Assembly (NCBI RefSeq): GCF_009903625.1
Contig: NZ_CP047569.1
Location: 3,140,501-3,204,500, forward strand
Origin: Microbulbifer sp. ALW1
Lineage (GTDB): Bacteria; Pseudomonadota; Gammaproteobacteria; Pseudomonadales; Cellvibrionaceae
Direction of reading: 5' to 3'
DNA length: 64,000 nt
Under the pieces are notes generated by a model. It ran no database searches. It saw nothing but the letters and a program-made list of their open reading frames with translations, and had not been told where the DNA came from. The position numbers and the translations under genes are program-made. Positions 1 through 9,607 of this stretch are shown in pieces (the stretch's first letter is position 1; each line of letters starts with the position of its first letter).

Positions 1-939
1 GGGGAAATGTTCCTGGGTACCAGCATCGGCTATTCCGATCTGACGGACCCCTGTGATGCCGATCAAATCGATGGTGGTCCGGATGACGGGCGGCGCAAAA
101 CAAACTGCACAGCGCTCGGCATCCAGGAAAACTGGGATTCCAACCTGAAAGGACAGCGCGGCAAGGTAGTCTCCGAAGGTAACGATGCACTGCGTGAAGA
201 AGATGCCACTACCTTTACCGCAGGGTTCGTGTTCACGCCCTCCTTCGCTGAGGACCTGAAATTTTCCATCGACTACTACGATATCGACCTCACCGATATG
301 ATCGTACGCTTCGGGGCCAGTAACACGCTTGCCTTATGTGTCGATTCCGAGAGCATCAACAATGACTTCTGTACCCAGGTAACCCGACTGGCGAACGGTG
401 ATGTAGAGTCGGTGCGCGACACCTTCATCAATGCTGACGGCGCGCGTCGCACCGGTATCGATATTGAAGCCGACTACCGCTTCAACCTGGAAGATACCCT
501 GGGTCTACCCGGTGATCTGCATTTCAACCTGGTAGCCAACCGCCAGCTGGAAAGCTCCTACACCTCGACCAACAACCTCACTGGTGAGCTGGAAACAACG
601 GACTACGTTGGCGAATTTGGCACTCCCGAGTGGAAAGCCGATTTCACGACTACGTATTACGTCGATGACCTGTCCCTGCGCCTCACCAGCAAGTACACCC
701 AGGGCGGCCCGATTGATCTGGACGGTCGCAGTGAACGTTACGAAAGCAGCGTCGTCGAAGACTCCCTGTACTTCAACCTCTGGTCCGGTTACCAGGTAAC
801 AAAGTCCACCCAGCTCTACCTGGGCTTGAACAACGTCACCAATGAAACCTGGACGGATCATCCCTACACCTCCTACGGATCCGCGAACTATTCCTTGCTT
901 GGTCGCTACCTATACGCAGGTGCCAGCATCAAGTTCTGA
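1..939 (+). CDS. TonB-dependent receptor, C-terminal part (cut by window edge)
   Basis: The reading frame is open from the left edge and ends at TGA 937-939, so only the C-terminal ~310 residues of an outer-membrane TonB-dependent receptor are present. What is visible is typical of the last beta strands: alternating hydrophobic and polar residues, a DYYDIDLTDMI-like strand, the late motif GLNNVTNE found before the last strands of many receptors, and a terminal phenylalanine (ASIKF) recognised by the BAM machinery. Such receptors import large substrates using the TonB-ExbB-ExbD energy system; an exbBD pair lies near 31-32 kb. It sits beside a second receptor and a peptide/hydroxyproline island, so peptide uptake is a reasonable inference, but the substrate cannot be read from this fragment. 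Followed by a strong intrinsic terminator. Confidence 0.9.
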   Translation, partial: GEMFLGTSIGYSDLTDPCDADQIDGGPDDGRRKTNCTALGIQENWDSNLKGQRGKVVSEGNDALREEDATTFTAGFVFTPSFAEDLKFSIDYYDIDLTDMIVRFGASNTLALCVDSESINNDFCTQVTRLANGDVESVRDTFINADGARRTGIDIEADYRFNLEDTLGLPGDLHFNLVANRQLESSYTSTNNLTGELETTDYVGEFGTPEWKADFTTTYYVDDLSLRLTSKYTQGGPIDLDGRSERYESSVVEDSLYFNLWSGYQVTKSTQLYLGLNNVTNETWTDHPYTSYGSANYSLLGRYLYAGASIKF

Positions 940-1058
940 ACCCGGGAAATCACAGGAAAAATCAAATCACCTTCAAGAGTCGACTCCTAGTCACCCTGTA
1001 CTCACAGGACCTTGCCCCAAAGGGGATTGTCGGAGAATGTTGTACCTCTCTGCTTACG

Positions 1059-1083
1059 GCGCCGCTCTGCGGCGCTTTTTTTT
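1059..1083 (+). terminator. Intrinsic terminator after the first TonB receptor
   Basis: GCGCCGC - TCT - GCGGCGC forms a perfect 7-bp GC stem with a 3-base loop, followed by eight T. It lies about 120 bases after the stop at 939 and would end that transcript. Confidence 0.9.
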
Positions 1084-1134
1084 GGGCAGCAAACTCCGAT
1101 ACCGATTTATTTCAATGCCTTTATTCAAGACAAA

Positions 1135-1161
1135 AAAATCCCGGCTTGTGGCCGGGATTTT
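1135..1161 (-). terminator. Intrinsic terminator of the minus-strand TonB receptor
   Basis: AAAATCCCGGC (1135-1145) pairs perfectly with GCCGGGATTTT (1151-1161) around a 5-base loop. On the minus strand it is followed by a run of T, 30 bases beyond the stop of the receptor ending at 1191. The A/T arms could also let it work on the plus strand. Confidence 0.88.
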
Positions 1162-1190
1162 CATTTGCCTTACGGGTAGCAAGGTCAGGT

Positions 1191-4145
1191 CTAGAAATCG
1201 TAGCGAGCAACCAGGCTGAAGTAGCGTGCGCGGCTTCGCATTTCTGTCAGACCATAATCCGGGTTGGTGATCAGACCATTGGTACCCTGAACCGAGCGGA
1301 TTTCATTCACATCCAGCGCGGCATCGTCGTTCAGAGCGTTGTAGATGGTGCCCTTCAACAGCAGGTCACCATCCAGCAGCGGCATGCGATAGGCCAGTGA
1401 CAAATCCAACTGTTTGCTCCAGGGCAAGTTGCCGGCGGAGCCACGCGGTGCGGGATTGCCATTCTCGTCGTAGAAAGAGACCTCACCGTAGTACTGGCTA
1501 ATACAGTCGCTCCAGGGGCTACCCTCGGCACAGCTGTCTACACCCACCGGATGGATACTGAAGTAGTTTTGCGGACGTCCGGATACCACCGAAGTAACAA
1601 AACCAAAGGTCAGGTCATCAGTCAGGTCGTAATAGCCATTCAACTTGAAGGCGTGGCGGTGATCGTTGGGCAAATCACCATAACTGTGGTCCATCAAGTC
1701 GGCATAGTCGTAAGAAGTTGTCCAACCCGGATCCGCCTGATTGTTGTCCGTACGTACCAGGCCCTCAGTGTTGCCGTAGCTGTGGGACCAGGTGTAGGAA
1801 GCATCCAGGAACAGGCGCTCGGTATACTGACCGCGGAGAGACGTTTCCAGCGCGAGATAGCGACGAGAAGCCTTCGGTAATGCCAGTTCCTCAGCGGAAA
1901 GGTTCACACTATCCAGCTGACCATCACCGTCAAAGTCGTAACGGATGTTGACATCCTCACCCGGGTTTAACAGTACGTAATAGCTGCTCTGCCCAACGTT
2001 GTCTTCAATCCCATTCGCTTCCAGGTAATTGCTGAGCACCGGGCCGATATCGGCATCTTCTACCGAACGTTTGAGATCCCGGTAAACGCCGCGAACACCC
2101 AGCACCATGCCATCCAGCACCAGGGTTTCCATGCCCAAGGTAAATTCGTCGGCATACATACCCTCGAGGTTTCCACTGGCGATCAGCTCCGGCTCTACGA
2201 TACCCTGCTGGCGTACCCAGCTATGCAGCAGATCACCGCGGCTGGGAGAGCCATCTTCGTTCAGCAACACCCGGCCATTATCATCTGTCGCACCCGGTGC
2301 ATAGTAATCGAACGTTTCGCGGGAATAGGATCCCTGGGTGATATTCATGTTGGCAGATACCGGCTGGTAGTAACGACCAAAAGTCGCAAACGCCTTGCTA
2401 TTGCCATCCCCATTGAAATCCCAGATCGCCTGAATACGCGGAGAGATTCCGTCGTTTTCTACAAACGCTTCACCGCCGGTAACGGTATTTTCAAATTGCT
2501 CATAACGGGCACCGAGATTCAGGGTGAATTCATCGGTTACCGACCAGGAATCCTGCAGATACAGCGCCGTCGCGGTTACCGCGGAATCAGTACCACGCAC
2601 GCGAATTCGGCGCTGGACCAGATCCGTGCCCTCGGCCTGAAGAGATGGATCGTTTACCGTCGCCAGACGTTGTTGCCACCAACCACGCGCGTCGCCCTCC
2701 CCGTTCTGGTTTTCCTGATAGAACACATCCACACTGCTGTAATCCACCCCGACTTTGATCGCGTGATCCAGCAGGTCGTAGCTCAGATCGAGCCTTACCT
2801 GATCGCGTACGTAGTCTTCATCGTAAATGGTCGAGTCACTGTGATTACTAAAGCTGACACAGGTTGCGCGACAGTCGTACACGGAAGGCAGGTTGTTGAG
2901 CGCGGAATTGTAAATCGTTTCCTGGGTACGCCCAGCGGTGACATCGAGTATCAGGTCGTCGCTGAGGCGTCCGTTATAGTGTGCGCCGTATACCTGCCCA
3001 CCTTCACGGCTTTTCGTGCGCCCCAGGCCGCTGCCAACCTGATTTTCTTCCGGGTCGTAGGCGAAGCTGTGGTATTCCCCGTTTTCCTCGTTATTGATCG
3101 CGGTAAAATCGATCGCGTGGTCATCATTGATGAACCAGTCCAGCTTCACCAACCAGCGATCTTCCTCCCGGGTACGATCGTAATAGCTTGAGCCGCTCGC
3201 CCAGGTGTCGTCTGTTTTACGTGGGCTATACAGGGCATAGAAAAAGGCCTTGTCCTGCACGATGGGGCCGCTGGCCCACACTTGCGCCTCCTGGAAGTCC
3301 ATAGCGCTTTGGCGCGTATTGATCGAGTACTCACCGGCTGCGTTGGTTACGGAGTCATGCTGGCTACGGAGTGAATCCGGATCCATACGCAGCTGCGAAC
3401 CAAAATTGAATTCATTGTTACCGGATCTGGATACGGCATTGATGATCCCGCCCAATGCACCACCGAATTCCGGGTCGATTGCCCCGGTCTTCACCTGTGT
3501 CTGGCTGATTGCCTCCCATGGCAATGCAATAGAGCCGAGACCGGTTTTGATGTTGGAAACATTCAAACCATTCAGGTAGTAGCCGTTTTCCGCAGACGAG
3601 GCGCCGCCGAAGCTGGAAGCCCCGTTGAAGCTGCTACCACCGGGTATTACCACACCCGGAGCCAGCTGCGCCATCGCCTCGAAGCCAGTATTCACCGGCA
3701 ACAATTCCAGCTTTTCCTGGGTGATTACTACACCTGCTGTGGAAGAACCGGTATCGACAGGCCGCTGCATGCTCCCGGTTACTTCCACCACTTCTAGAAC
3801 CTCGCCAGGTACTGCGAGCGTGCCATCAAAGACAACCGCCTGCCCTACCCGCACCAATACCTCTGGCACATTCGCGCTGCCATAGCCCTCTTTTTCGAAA
3901 CTCAGGGAATATTCACCGACCGGCAAATTGCGGAGGCTGTATTCCCCCTTTGCGTTACTGGTCACGGTTCGCGTAACTCCCTTGCCCGTATGGGTAACCG
4001 TAATCTCTGCGCCCACAAGTGCTTCACCGGTGGAACTGACTATCTGCCCCTTCAGCGTACCACCGGAAGTATCAGCGGCCAGCACACTGGCACTCGCCAG
4101 CGTAGCGCTGACAGCCAGGGCTAATAGCTTCTTCTTGATTTCCAT
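1191..4145 (-). CDS. TonB-dependent receptor with carboxypeptidase-regulatory-like N-terminal domain (Oar-like)
   Basis: A 984-residue outer-membrane receptor. The start is taken at ATG 4145 (MEIKKKLLALAVS), which opens a clean signal peptide ending near ASVLAAD; the frame extends upstream to 4304 but that extension has no signal character. Residues ~28-115 form a carboxypeptidase-regulatory-like beta sandwich (GEALVGAEITVTHTGKG, LRNLPVGEYSLS), as in Oar-type receptors. A plug follows (ITQEKLELLPVNTGFEAMAQLAPG), then a large beta barrel ending in ...VARYDF with terminal Phe. Oar-like receptors are often linked to uptake of peptides or proteins. It is divergent from the POT symporter across a 169-base region holding a candidate operator, and is the first gene of the hydroxyproline island, so collagen-peptide import is inferred. 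The exact ligand is unknown. Confidence 0.92.
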   Translation of the reverse strand: MEIKKKLLALAVSATLASASVLAADTSGGTLKGQIVSSTGEALVGAEITVTHTGKGVTRTVTSNAKGEYSLRNLPVGEYSLSFEKEGYGSANVPEVLVRVGQAVVFDGTLAVPGEVLEVVEVTGSMQRPVDTGSSTAGVVITQEKLELLPVNTGFEAMAQLAPGVVIPGGSSFNGASSFGGASSAENGYYLNGLNVSNIKTGLGSIALPWEAISQTQVKTGAIDPEFGGALGGIINAVSRSGNNEFNFGSQLRMDPDSLRSQHDSVTNAAGEYSINTRQSAMDFQEAQVWASGPIVQDKAFFYALYSPRKTDDTWASGSSYYDRTREEDRWLVKLDWFINDDHAIDFTAINNEENGEYHSFAYDPEENQVGSGLGRTKSREGGQVYGAHYNGRLSDDLILDVTAGRTQETIYNSALNNLPSVYDCRATCVSFSNHSDSTIYDEDYVRDQVRLDLSYDLLDHAIKVGVDYSSVDVFYQENQNGEGDARGWWQQRLATVNDPSLQAEGTDLVQRRIRVRGTDSAVTATALYLQDSWSVTDEFTLNLGARYEQFENTVTGGEAFVENDGISPRIQAIWDFNGDGNSKAFATFGRYYQPVSANMNITQGSYSRETFDYYAPGATDDNGRVLLNEDGSPSRGDLLHSWVRQQGIVEPELIASGNLEGMYADEFTLGMETLVLDGMVLGVRGVYRDLKRSVEDADIGPVLSNYLEANGIEDNVGQSSYYVLLNPGEDVNIRYDFDGDGQLDSVNLSAEELALPKASRRYLALETSLRGQYTERLFLDASYTWSHSYGNTEGLVRTDNNQADPGWTTSYDYADLMDHSYGDLPNDHRHAFKLNGYYDLTDDLTFGFVTSVVSGRPQNYFSIHPVGVDSCAEGSPWSDCISQYYGEVSFYDENGNPAPRGSAGNLPWSKQLDLSLAYRMPLLDGDLLLKGTIYNALNDDAALDVNEIRSVQGTNGLITNPDYGLTEMRSRARYFSLVARYDF

Positions 4146-4221
4146 GATCTCTAAACCCTCTTTCCTAAGTTTGTTTATAGGTTTCGTTATCTGTTTTGTA
4201 CGAGGTCTGCGCCAAATATTT

Positions 4222-4260
4222 TTGCACGCAATATCAACTAAAACATATTGTGTGTACAAT
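4222..4260 (+). promoter_or_regulatory. Candidate promoter and GntR-type operator before the POT symporter
   Basis: TTGCAC (4222-4227), an 18-base spacer and TATTGT (4246-4251) fit a sigma70 promoter for the gene at 4315. ATTGT-GTGT-ACAAT (4247-4260) is an inverted repeat over the -10. Read on the minus strand it contains ATTGTACACA, the core also present at 9593-9607. Proposed binding site of the regulator at 13362-14234; this is an inference. Confidence 0.5.
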
Positions 4261-4314
4261 GACAACAAATGAGAGACGCCCGAACAGTGAATAAAAAACA
4301 GCAAGAGGTGAGCG

Positions 4315-5661
4315 ATGACGTCTATTTCAACAACAATAAATACACAGACAGAAACCCCGCAGAATCGAGGCTATTTCCCGTCGAGTTTCTATGTCGCGAA
4401 TGTGATGGAAATCTTTGAGCGGTTGGCGTGGTACGGGTTCTTTACCCTCTCATCGCTCTATATGACAAACAGTGTGAGCCAGGGCGGACTCGGACTCAGT
4501 GACGCGGAGCGTGGGACCATTCAGGGCGTGATTCCCTTTTTGCTGTATCTGCTCCCGGTATTCACCGGTGCCCTCGGAGATCGCTTCGGCTACAAACACA
4601 TGTTTTTCCTGGCCTTCTCGATCATGACGCCGGGTTACTACCTTCTCGGTCAAGTCTCCGGATTCTGGCCGTTTTTTGCCGTTCTGTTGTTTGTTGCCAT
4701 CGGCGCAGCGATATTCAAACCACTCGTGGTGGCTACGGTCAGCCGGAGCACAAACGACGGTAACCGCGCCCTCGGGTTTGGTATTTTCTACACCATGATC
4801 AACGTGGGCGGTTTTGTCGGGCCGATCGTTGCGGGCCTGGTGAAGGGGATCAGCTGGGACTGGGTGTTCTCAGTCGCCGCCTGCTGGATTGCGGTGAACT
4901 TCCTGCTATTGCTGTTTTATCGCGAACCCCGCATCGCTGACTCCATGCCGGCATCCCAGTCGCGATCACGATCAGATCAGAGCGTATTCAGTGATATTGC
5001 CCAGGTACTGAAGAATCGTCGTTTTGTGGTGTATCTGCTGCTGATGTCCGGATTCTGGGCCTGCTATAACCAATTGTTCCTGACCCTACCCCTGTACCTT
5101 CGGGATTTTGTCGATACGGCGCCACTATTGGCCTGGGTTGAATCCTTCAGCCCATCCGTCGCCGGCGCCATCAGCGAAGGAAGCCAGGGACAAATCAGCC
5201 CGGAATTTATTACCGCATTCAACTTCGGCAGCATTCTGATACTACAAATCGGTATCAGCCAGCTCAGCAAACGGTTTGCATCACTACAGGTTCTGATATC
5301 CGGAACCTGTGTAATGGCCGCCAGCTTCTTATGGATGGGATTCGGCCCCGCCATCGGCGGCGCCGGCATCGTGCTCGCGGTCATTGCCTTCTCGGTAGGT
5401 GAAATGCTGACCTCACCAAAAAGCCAGGAGTATGTGGCTGAATCCATGCCTTCTGCGCAGGCAGCCCTGTTCATGGGCTACTACTTCCTATCCATGGCAC
5501 TGGGCTTTCTGGCAGCCGGCTTACTGTCCGGTTGGGGCTATGGCTATGTAGCAAAAACACTCGGCAGGCCCGACTGGATGTGGGGTGGTTTTGCCGCACT
5601 CTCAGTCTGCTGTGCCTGCGCACTACTCTGGTATCACCGGCGTTTACCCAAAATTACTTAA
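4315..5661 (+). CDS. POT/PTR2-family proton-coupled oligopeptide symporter
   Basis: A 448-residue inner-membrane protein with about twelve to fourteen hydrophobic helices. Family signs: an early MEIFERLAWYGF segment, equivalent to the ExxERFxYYG motif of proton-dependent oligopeptide transporters, the MFS loop GALGDRFGYKHMFF, and the PTR2 signature FYTMINVGGFVGP in the first half. These transporters move di- and tripeptides into the cytoplasm with protons. The ATG at 4315 follows AAGAGGTGAGCG, a good ribosome site. Next to it lie two M24 prolidases, so imported X-Pro or X-Hyp peptides can be cut in the cytoplasm. Its promoter carries the shared operator motif. The ExxER motif keeps its proton-coupling Glu/Arg residues. 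Peptide specificity is inferred from family and context. Confidence 0.85.
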   Translation: MTSISTTINTQTETPQNRGYFPSSFYVANVMEIFERLAWYGFFTLSSLYMTNSVSQGGLGLSDAERGTIQGVIPFLLYLLPVFTGALGDRFGYKHMFFLAFSIMTPGYYLLGQVSGFWPFFAVLLFVAIGAAIFKPLVVATVSRSTNDGNRALGFGIFYTMINVGGFVGPIVAGLVKGISWDWVFSVAACWIAVNFLLLLFYREPRIADSMPASQSRSRSDQSVFSDIAQVLKNRRFVVYLLLMSGFWACYNQLFLTLPLYLRDFVDTAPLLAWVESFSPSVAGAISEGSQGQISPEFITAFNFGSILILQIGISQLSKRFASLQVLISGTCVMAASFLWMGFGPAIGGAGIVLAVIAFSVGEMLTSPKSQEYVAESMPSAQAALFMGYYFLSMALGFLAAGLLSGWGYGYVAKTLGRPDWMWGGFAALSVCCACALLWYHRRLPKIT

Positions 5662-5725
5662 ACGCAAGCTGTAACCCGAACAGACGCCACTTCAATTCTA
5701 ATGAGCGAATAATCCAGGTACACAC

Positions 5726-6826
5726 ATGACCCGCCTACATAAACTGCAGAAAACATTTTTCGGGCTCGGTATTGACGGCATGCTGATTACCAGTATGCCC
5801 AACCTCCGATACCTTACCGGCTTTGCCAGCGATGAACAGGGCGTTGCAAGCCTGCTGCACGCCGGAGATCACGCTTTCCTCATTACCGACTATCGCTTTG
5901 GTGAACAGGCACAGGAACAGTGTGCAGGCAAAGAAATGGAAATTATCGTGCGCGACCGCGCGAAAGAATCCCTCGGCCAGACGATTCAGCGGCTAGCACT
6001 CGGTTCGGGCCGAGCCAGACGGTTGGGCTTTGAGCGCGACCACATCAGTTACAGCCAGTGGCAGGCCATCGCCGTGGATCTGGCCCTGGACCCCGGCGGG
6101 TTTAAGCCACTGAGTGGCATAGTGGAAAAGCTGCGCCGAAAAAAGGAGCCATCGGAGCTCGAGCATATGCGAAAGGCCGCGCGCATTGCCGACGCGTCAC
6201 TGGAGCAGCTACTCAGCAAACTTCGCCCTGGAATGACCGAACGCGAAGCTGCCGTGGCACTCGAGCACGCATTGATGACCTCGGGCTCAGAAGGTACCGC
6301 CTTCCCTACTATTTTTGCCTCTGGCCCACGCAGCTCACGCCCACATGGCATGCCATCTGATCGACAACTGCGAACCGGCGACATGATTACAATCGATTTC
6401 GGCGCTGTGATTGAAGGGTACCGATCCGACATGACACGCACAGTGGTACTCGGCAGAGCCAGTGAACAACAGCGGGAAGTGTACGGATTGGTAAAAGACG
6501 CTCAAAAGCTGGGCGTGGATAGTGTGATGGCCGGAATACCCTGCTCTGAACCGGCAACCATCGTGGCTGATTATCTCAGCAAAACCCCTTATGCGCGCTT
6601 TGCGGGCGACGGGCTCGGGCACGCCATTGGCCTGGAAACACATGAGAAGCCATATTTCACCACGAGTGACGACACCATCATTGAGCCCGGCTTCGTCATG
6701 ACGGTAGAACCGGGAATTTACATTCCCGGCTGGGGCGGCGTGCGCATTGAAGATGACATTGTGGTTCAGGCCGAGGGAATCGAGATGCTAACCCAATTCC
6801 CCCGGGACCTTATTGAAATCGCTTGA
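5726..6826 (+). CDS. Xaa-Pro peptidase, M24B family (short form)
   Basis: A 366-residue cytoplasmic aminopeptidase/prolidase. Residues ~1-130 form the creatinase-like N-terminal domain (MLITSMPNLRYLTGF), and ~140-366 the pita-bread catalytic domain. The metal ligands are visible: two Asp in TIDFGAVIEGYRSDMTRT, His in GLGHAIGLETHE, Glu in TVEPGIYIPGW and Glu in VRIEDDIVV. It removes the residue in front of proline from peptides. Transcribed with the upstream POT symporter (64-base gap), which would supply its substrates. Its 3' end overlaps the convergent dehydrogenase gene by 17 bases. Similar in size to YpdF/PapA-type enzymes rather than PepQ. Use of hydroxyproline peptides is an inference from context. 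Confidence 0.88.
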   Translation: MTRLHKLQKTFFGLGIDGMLITSMPNLRYLTGFASDEQGVASLLHAGDHAFLITDYRFGEQAQEQCAGKEMEIIVRDRAKESLGQTIQRLALGSGRARRLGFERDHISYSQWQAIAVDLALDPGGFKPLSGIVEKLRRKKEPSELEHMRKAARIADASLEQLLSKLRPGMTEREAAVALEHALMTSGSEGTAFPTIFASGPRSSRPHGMPSDRQLRTGDMITIDFGAVIEGYRSDMTRTVVLGRASEQQREVYGLVKDAQKLGVDSVMAGIPCSEPATIVADYLSKTPYARFAGDGLGHAIGLETHEKPYFTTSDDTIIEPGFVMTVEPGIYIPGWGGVRIEDDIVVQAEGIEMLTQFPRDLIEIA

Positions 6827-8075
6827 TACTGAATGGGGAAAGGTCAATTTCCGGGGCCTTTCCCTCCAGCTCGTCGGCAAGTAACTCTGCCGTTATGGCC
6901 GCTTGTGTAAGACCCAGGTGTTGATGACCGAAGGCAAAGGCGACGCGAGGATGATGCGGTGCAATGCCCAGTACCGGCAGCGAATCTGGCAATGAAGGCC
7001 TGAGCCCCATCCATCGGTGCGCCCCGGTGTTACTGATGTCTGGCAGTAGCGATTGCGCATGGTCAAACAGAATATCCGCGCGCGCAAAATTGGGCTCTGC
7101 GTCCAGGCCGCCCAGCTCGACGGTACCCGCCAGGCGTAGCCCTTCCTCCATCGGCGTCATAACGAAAGACCGCTCGAAGGACACCAGCGGGCGCGAGATA
7201 TTGGTCCCGGGCTGCGGCAGCATCAGGTGATAGCCTCGCTCGGTATCCAGTGGCACCTTGTATCCCAGTTGTTCCGCGAACACTTTCGACCAGGCACCGG
7301 TGGCAATCACCAGCCGTCGGGAACGGATACTGCGCCCGCTGGAAAGACGCACATCCATGGCGTCTGCCGTTTGCTGCAGGCCAACGACCTCTCCCTGTAG
7401 AATTTCCCCACCGCTGTTTTGAAATCTATCGGCGAGCGCGGTGACCAAACGGTACGGATTCGCAGTGTGTGCAGTACGCGGAAAAAACAGGCCACCGACA
7501 ACGCCCTTGCCAAGAGCAGGCTCCAGTGCCCGAACTTCATCGCCTGACAGCGACTCGATTTCAACGCCATACTCCCTGAGCAAATCGACCGTCGCCTGAT
7601 TCCTGTCAACGGAGTCCGGGCGTTCGTAGACAGTGAGTGCTCCGCGTTTGGTCATCAGGTCCGTCAGCCCGGTGCGTCCCAGCAACCGGTCGTAACTTTC
7701 AATAGAGCGACCGTTCAGGGCCCGCAAATGCTGGCAGGACTTTTCGACATTGGCGGGCGCCGCGGCAGCGGCAAACCGCAGCAGCCACGGCAAGACTTTG
7801 GGGAAATAACCCCAGCGAATAGAGAGCGGCCCAAGCGGATCCAGCAACAGCTTGGGTACCGACAGGATCGTTTTCATATTCGCCAACGGCAAGACCACAT
7901 CCGTGGCGAAATGCCCTGCATTTCCGTAGGAACAGCCGCGCCCCGGAGAATCCCGGTCAACCAGTGTGACCTGATGCCCCCGGTGCTGCAGCTGCTCTGC
8001 CAGGGCTACGCCGATAATGCCCGCCCCGATAATAACCAGTTCGCGGGGATCGGTTGAATTGCTGTCTAGTGGCAT
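6810..8075 (-). CDS. lhpB: DadA-like FAD-dependent D-amino-acid (D-hydroxyproline) dehydrogenase
   Basis: A 421-residue flavoprotein of the DAO/DadA family. The N-terminal dinucleotide fold is clear (VIIGAGIIGVALAEQL), followed by a typical RGCSYGNAG segment and a late GLRPSLPDSLPVLG...GHQHLGLTQA region that closes the FAD site. In the LhpB-type pathway, cis-4-hydroxy-D-proline made by the epimerase is oxidised to Delta1-pyrroline-4-hydroxy-2-carboxylate, and the neighbours supply the other steps. I use ATG 8075 (MPLDSNSTD), 4 bases after the upstream pepQ stop; an upstream TTG at 8096 is possible but would overlap pepQ. Being a single-polypeptide DadA type, it likely passes electrons to the quinone pool. 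Substrate is inferred from the cluster; D-proline or D-alanine remain possible. Confidence 0.8.
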   Translation of the reverse strand: MPLDSNSTDPRELVIIGAGIIGVALAEQLQHRGHQVTLVDRDSPGRGCSYGNAGHFATDVVLPLANMKTILSVPKLLLDPLGPLSIRWGYFPKVLPWLLRFAAAAAPANVEKSCQHLRALNGRSIESYDRLLGRTGLTDLMTKRGALTVYERPDSVDRNQATVDLLREYGVEIESLSGDEVRALEPALGKGVVGGLFFPRTAHTANPYRLVTALADRFQNSGGEILQGEVVGLQQTADAMDVRLSSGRSIRSRRLVIATGAWSKVFAEQLGYKVPLDTERGYHLMLPQPGTNISRPLVSFERSFVMTPMEEGLRLAGTVELGGLDAEPNFARADILFDHAQSLLPDISNTGAHRWMGLRPSLPDSLPVLGIAPHHPRVAFAFGHQHLGLTQAAITAELLADELEGKAPEIDLSPFSIKRFQ

Positions 8076-8079
8076 CTGC

Positions 8080-9459
8080 TCAACCCGCGGGCTCAATGGC
8101 GGTTACTTTCAAAGCATTGACCCCGGCTTCACGCGCCAGCGCCGCAAAGGCATCCCGGGACTGGTTTTCAACCCGGTCTTCGTGCACCAATATGCAGTCT
8201 TCCACTCGTACCCCACCATATTTCTTGAACGCGTCGACTTTTTCCCAGTTGACCCTGTAGCTGTGCTTACTTCTGGATAGTTCACCGAGCAGCATATCCA
8301 TAAAGTAGATTCCCGGTTCTATGGTGAGCGCCTGCCCGGCTTCGATATTTCTCGCATTTCTCAGGTATGGCGCACGTGGGTCACGTAGGCGCGGGCGCTC
8401 ACGGGGAGCCATCAAGTAGCCGCCCACGTCGTGCACCTGCAGGCCAATAAAATGCCCGAGGCCACAGGGGAAAAACACATTGGTAATACCTTCTACCACC
8501 ATATCTTTGGGCGACATCATTACAAAGTCAAAATCCCGCAGGATGCAGGCGATCAGGTAATGGGCTCGCCAGTGCAAATCGGCAAAGTTCTGGCCGATTG
8601 CGACTTCGGACACCAGCGTCTGTTGTGCCGTATCCAGAGCTTCGAGTAGTTTCGCATAGTCGCCGGATCGAAAAGCATAGCTGCGGGTAATATCACTGGC
8701 GTAACCGAGGTAATCCGCCCCGGCATCAATCACCAGCGAATGGATATCTGCGGGCAACATTTTTTCACGATCGGCACCGTGGTAATGCAATACGGAACTA
8801 TGGGAATTCACCGCCACGATATTGCCATAAGGCAATTCCGCTTCCAGCACCCCGGCGCCAGCGAGGTAAGCGTGATGAATGCCCAGCTCTGTTGCGCCGC
8901 TCATGAAGGCATCCTTCGCGGCCAGGTGTCCTGCGGCGCTCAACCGATTAGCGCGGCGAAGGCACTCCGCTTCATAGGGTGTTTTGTACGCGCGATGGTA
9001 GTGGAGCTCATCGATTAACCCCGATGGGTTCAATTGTGACTTGGGCAACTGCGGAAAGCAGGTGCCATCCTCCCCAATCAGGGCGCAGCCCTCGGTATCA
9101 CCTGCGAGCGCGCTGATGACATCGTCGAAGGATGTGGCGAGCTCAATGTCAAATGCGTCTACCCAGTAACCTTCCGGATCCGCGGGTGGCTTGTGCCAAT
9201 AATCTTCCGGCTGAAAATAGATCAACCTGGGTTTTTCCCCAGGGCGGAAATCAATTGCGCAGTGCGGATGTTCGAGCAGCGGAACCCAGTGTTTGAAATG
9301 GGGGTTCACCTTGAAGGTGTAGTGGTTATCGTCGAGAAACGGCAACTTGGGTGTGCCCGAATAGATGACCAGACGGCTAAAGCCGTGAAACGCCATCGCG
9401 CGGCTATGGCGCCGGACAATTTCCTCAATATGCAGTTGATACAGGTTAGCCAGTGACAT
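8080..9459 (-). CDS. pepQ: Xaa-Pro dipeptidase PepQ
   Basis: A 459-residue cytoplasmic prolidase, close to the usual PepQ length (~440). The N-terminal domain (residues ~1-165) contains the PepQ-like FLDDNHYTFKVNPHFKHW and YFQPEDYWHKP segments. The catalytic pita-bread domain has Asp ligands in VIDAGADYLGYASDITRSY, His in GLGHFIGLQVHD, and Glu in TIEPGIYFMDM and RVEDCILV. It hydrolyses X-Pro dipeptides, and some members also X-Hyp, releasing the imino acid. The start follows GGAAGAG at good distance. It is translationally coupled to the dehydrogenase downstream. Together with the POT symporter and shorter M24 enzyme it forms a complete cytoplasmic route from proline-containing peptides to free (hydroxy)proline. 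Confidence 0.93.
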   Translation of the reverse strand: MSLANLYQLHIEEIVRRHSRAMAFHGFSRLVIYSGTPKLPFLDDNHYTFKVNPHFKHWVPLLEHPHCAIDFRPGEKPRLIYFQPEDYWHKPPADPEGYWVDAFDIELATSFDDVISALAGDTEGCALIGEDGTCFPQLPKSQLNPSGLIDELHYHRAYKTPYEAECLRRANRLSAAGHLAAKDAFMSGATELGIHHAYLAGAGVLEAELPYGNIVAVNSHSSVLHYHGADREKMLPADIHSLVIDAGADYLGYASDITRSYAFRSGDYAKLLEALDTAQQTLVSEVAIGQNFADLHWRAHYLIACILRDFDFVMMSPKDMVVEGITNVFFPCGLGHFIGLQVHDVGGYLMAPRERPRLRDPRAPYLRNARNIEAGQALTIEPGIYFMDMLLGELSRSKHSYRVNWEKVDAFKKYGGVRVEDCILVHEDRVENQSRDAFAALAREAGVNALKVTAIEPAG

Positions 9460-9569
9460 GTGTCGCTCTTCCGGTGGTGGTTAGCAATTTACTGTTGTTC
9501 TGTGCCTTCGACATGTCCGCCGTTTCGCCGCCCATTCCCCCCGGGAGAGGACAAAAAGCGAAATTAATG

Positions 9570-9607
9570 TTGACAGCTCTCGAAAACTTTATTTATTGTA
9601 CACAATA
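9570..9607 (+). promoter_or_regulatory. Promoter with overlapping palindromic operator before lhpC
   Basis: TTGACA (9570-9575), an 18-base spacer and TATTGT (9594-9599) form a near-consensus promoter. TATTGT-AC-ACAATA (9594-9607) is a perfect 6-bp inverted repeat covering the -10, a classical repression geometry. The same core occurs before the POT gene, the epimerase and the 3-hydroxyproline dehydratase. The rest of the 307-base gap between pepQ and lhpC shows no gene. Confidence 0.6.

Noticed and set aside
2223..3191. 322-codon plus-strand frame inside the TonB receptor gene
   Set aside because: Antisense to a clear receptor barrel; composition explained by the sense codons.
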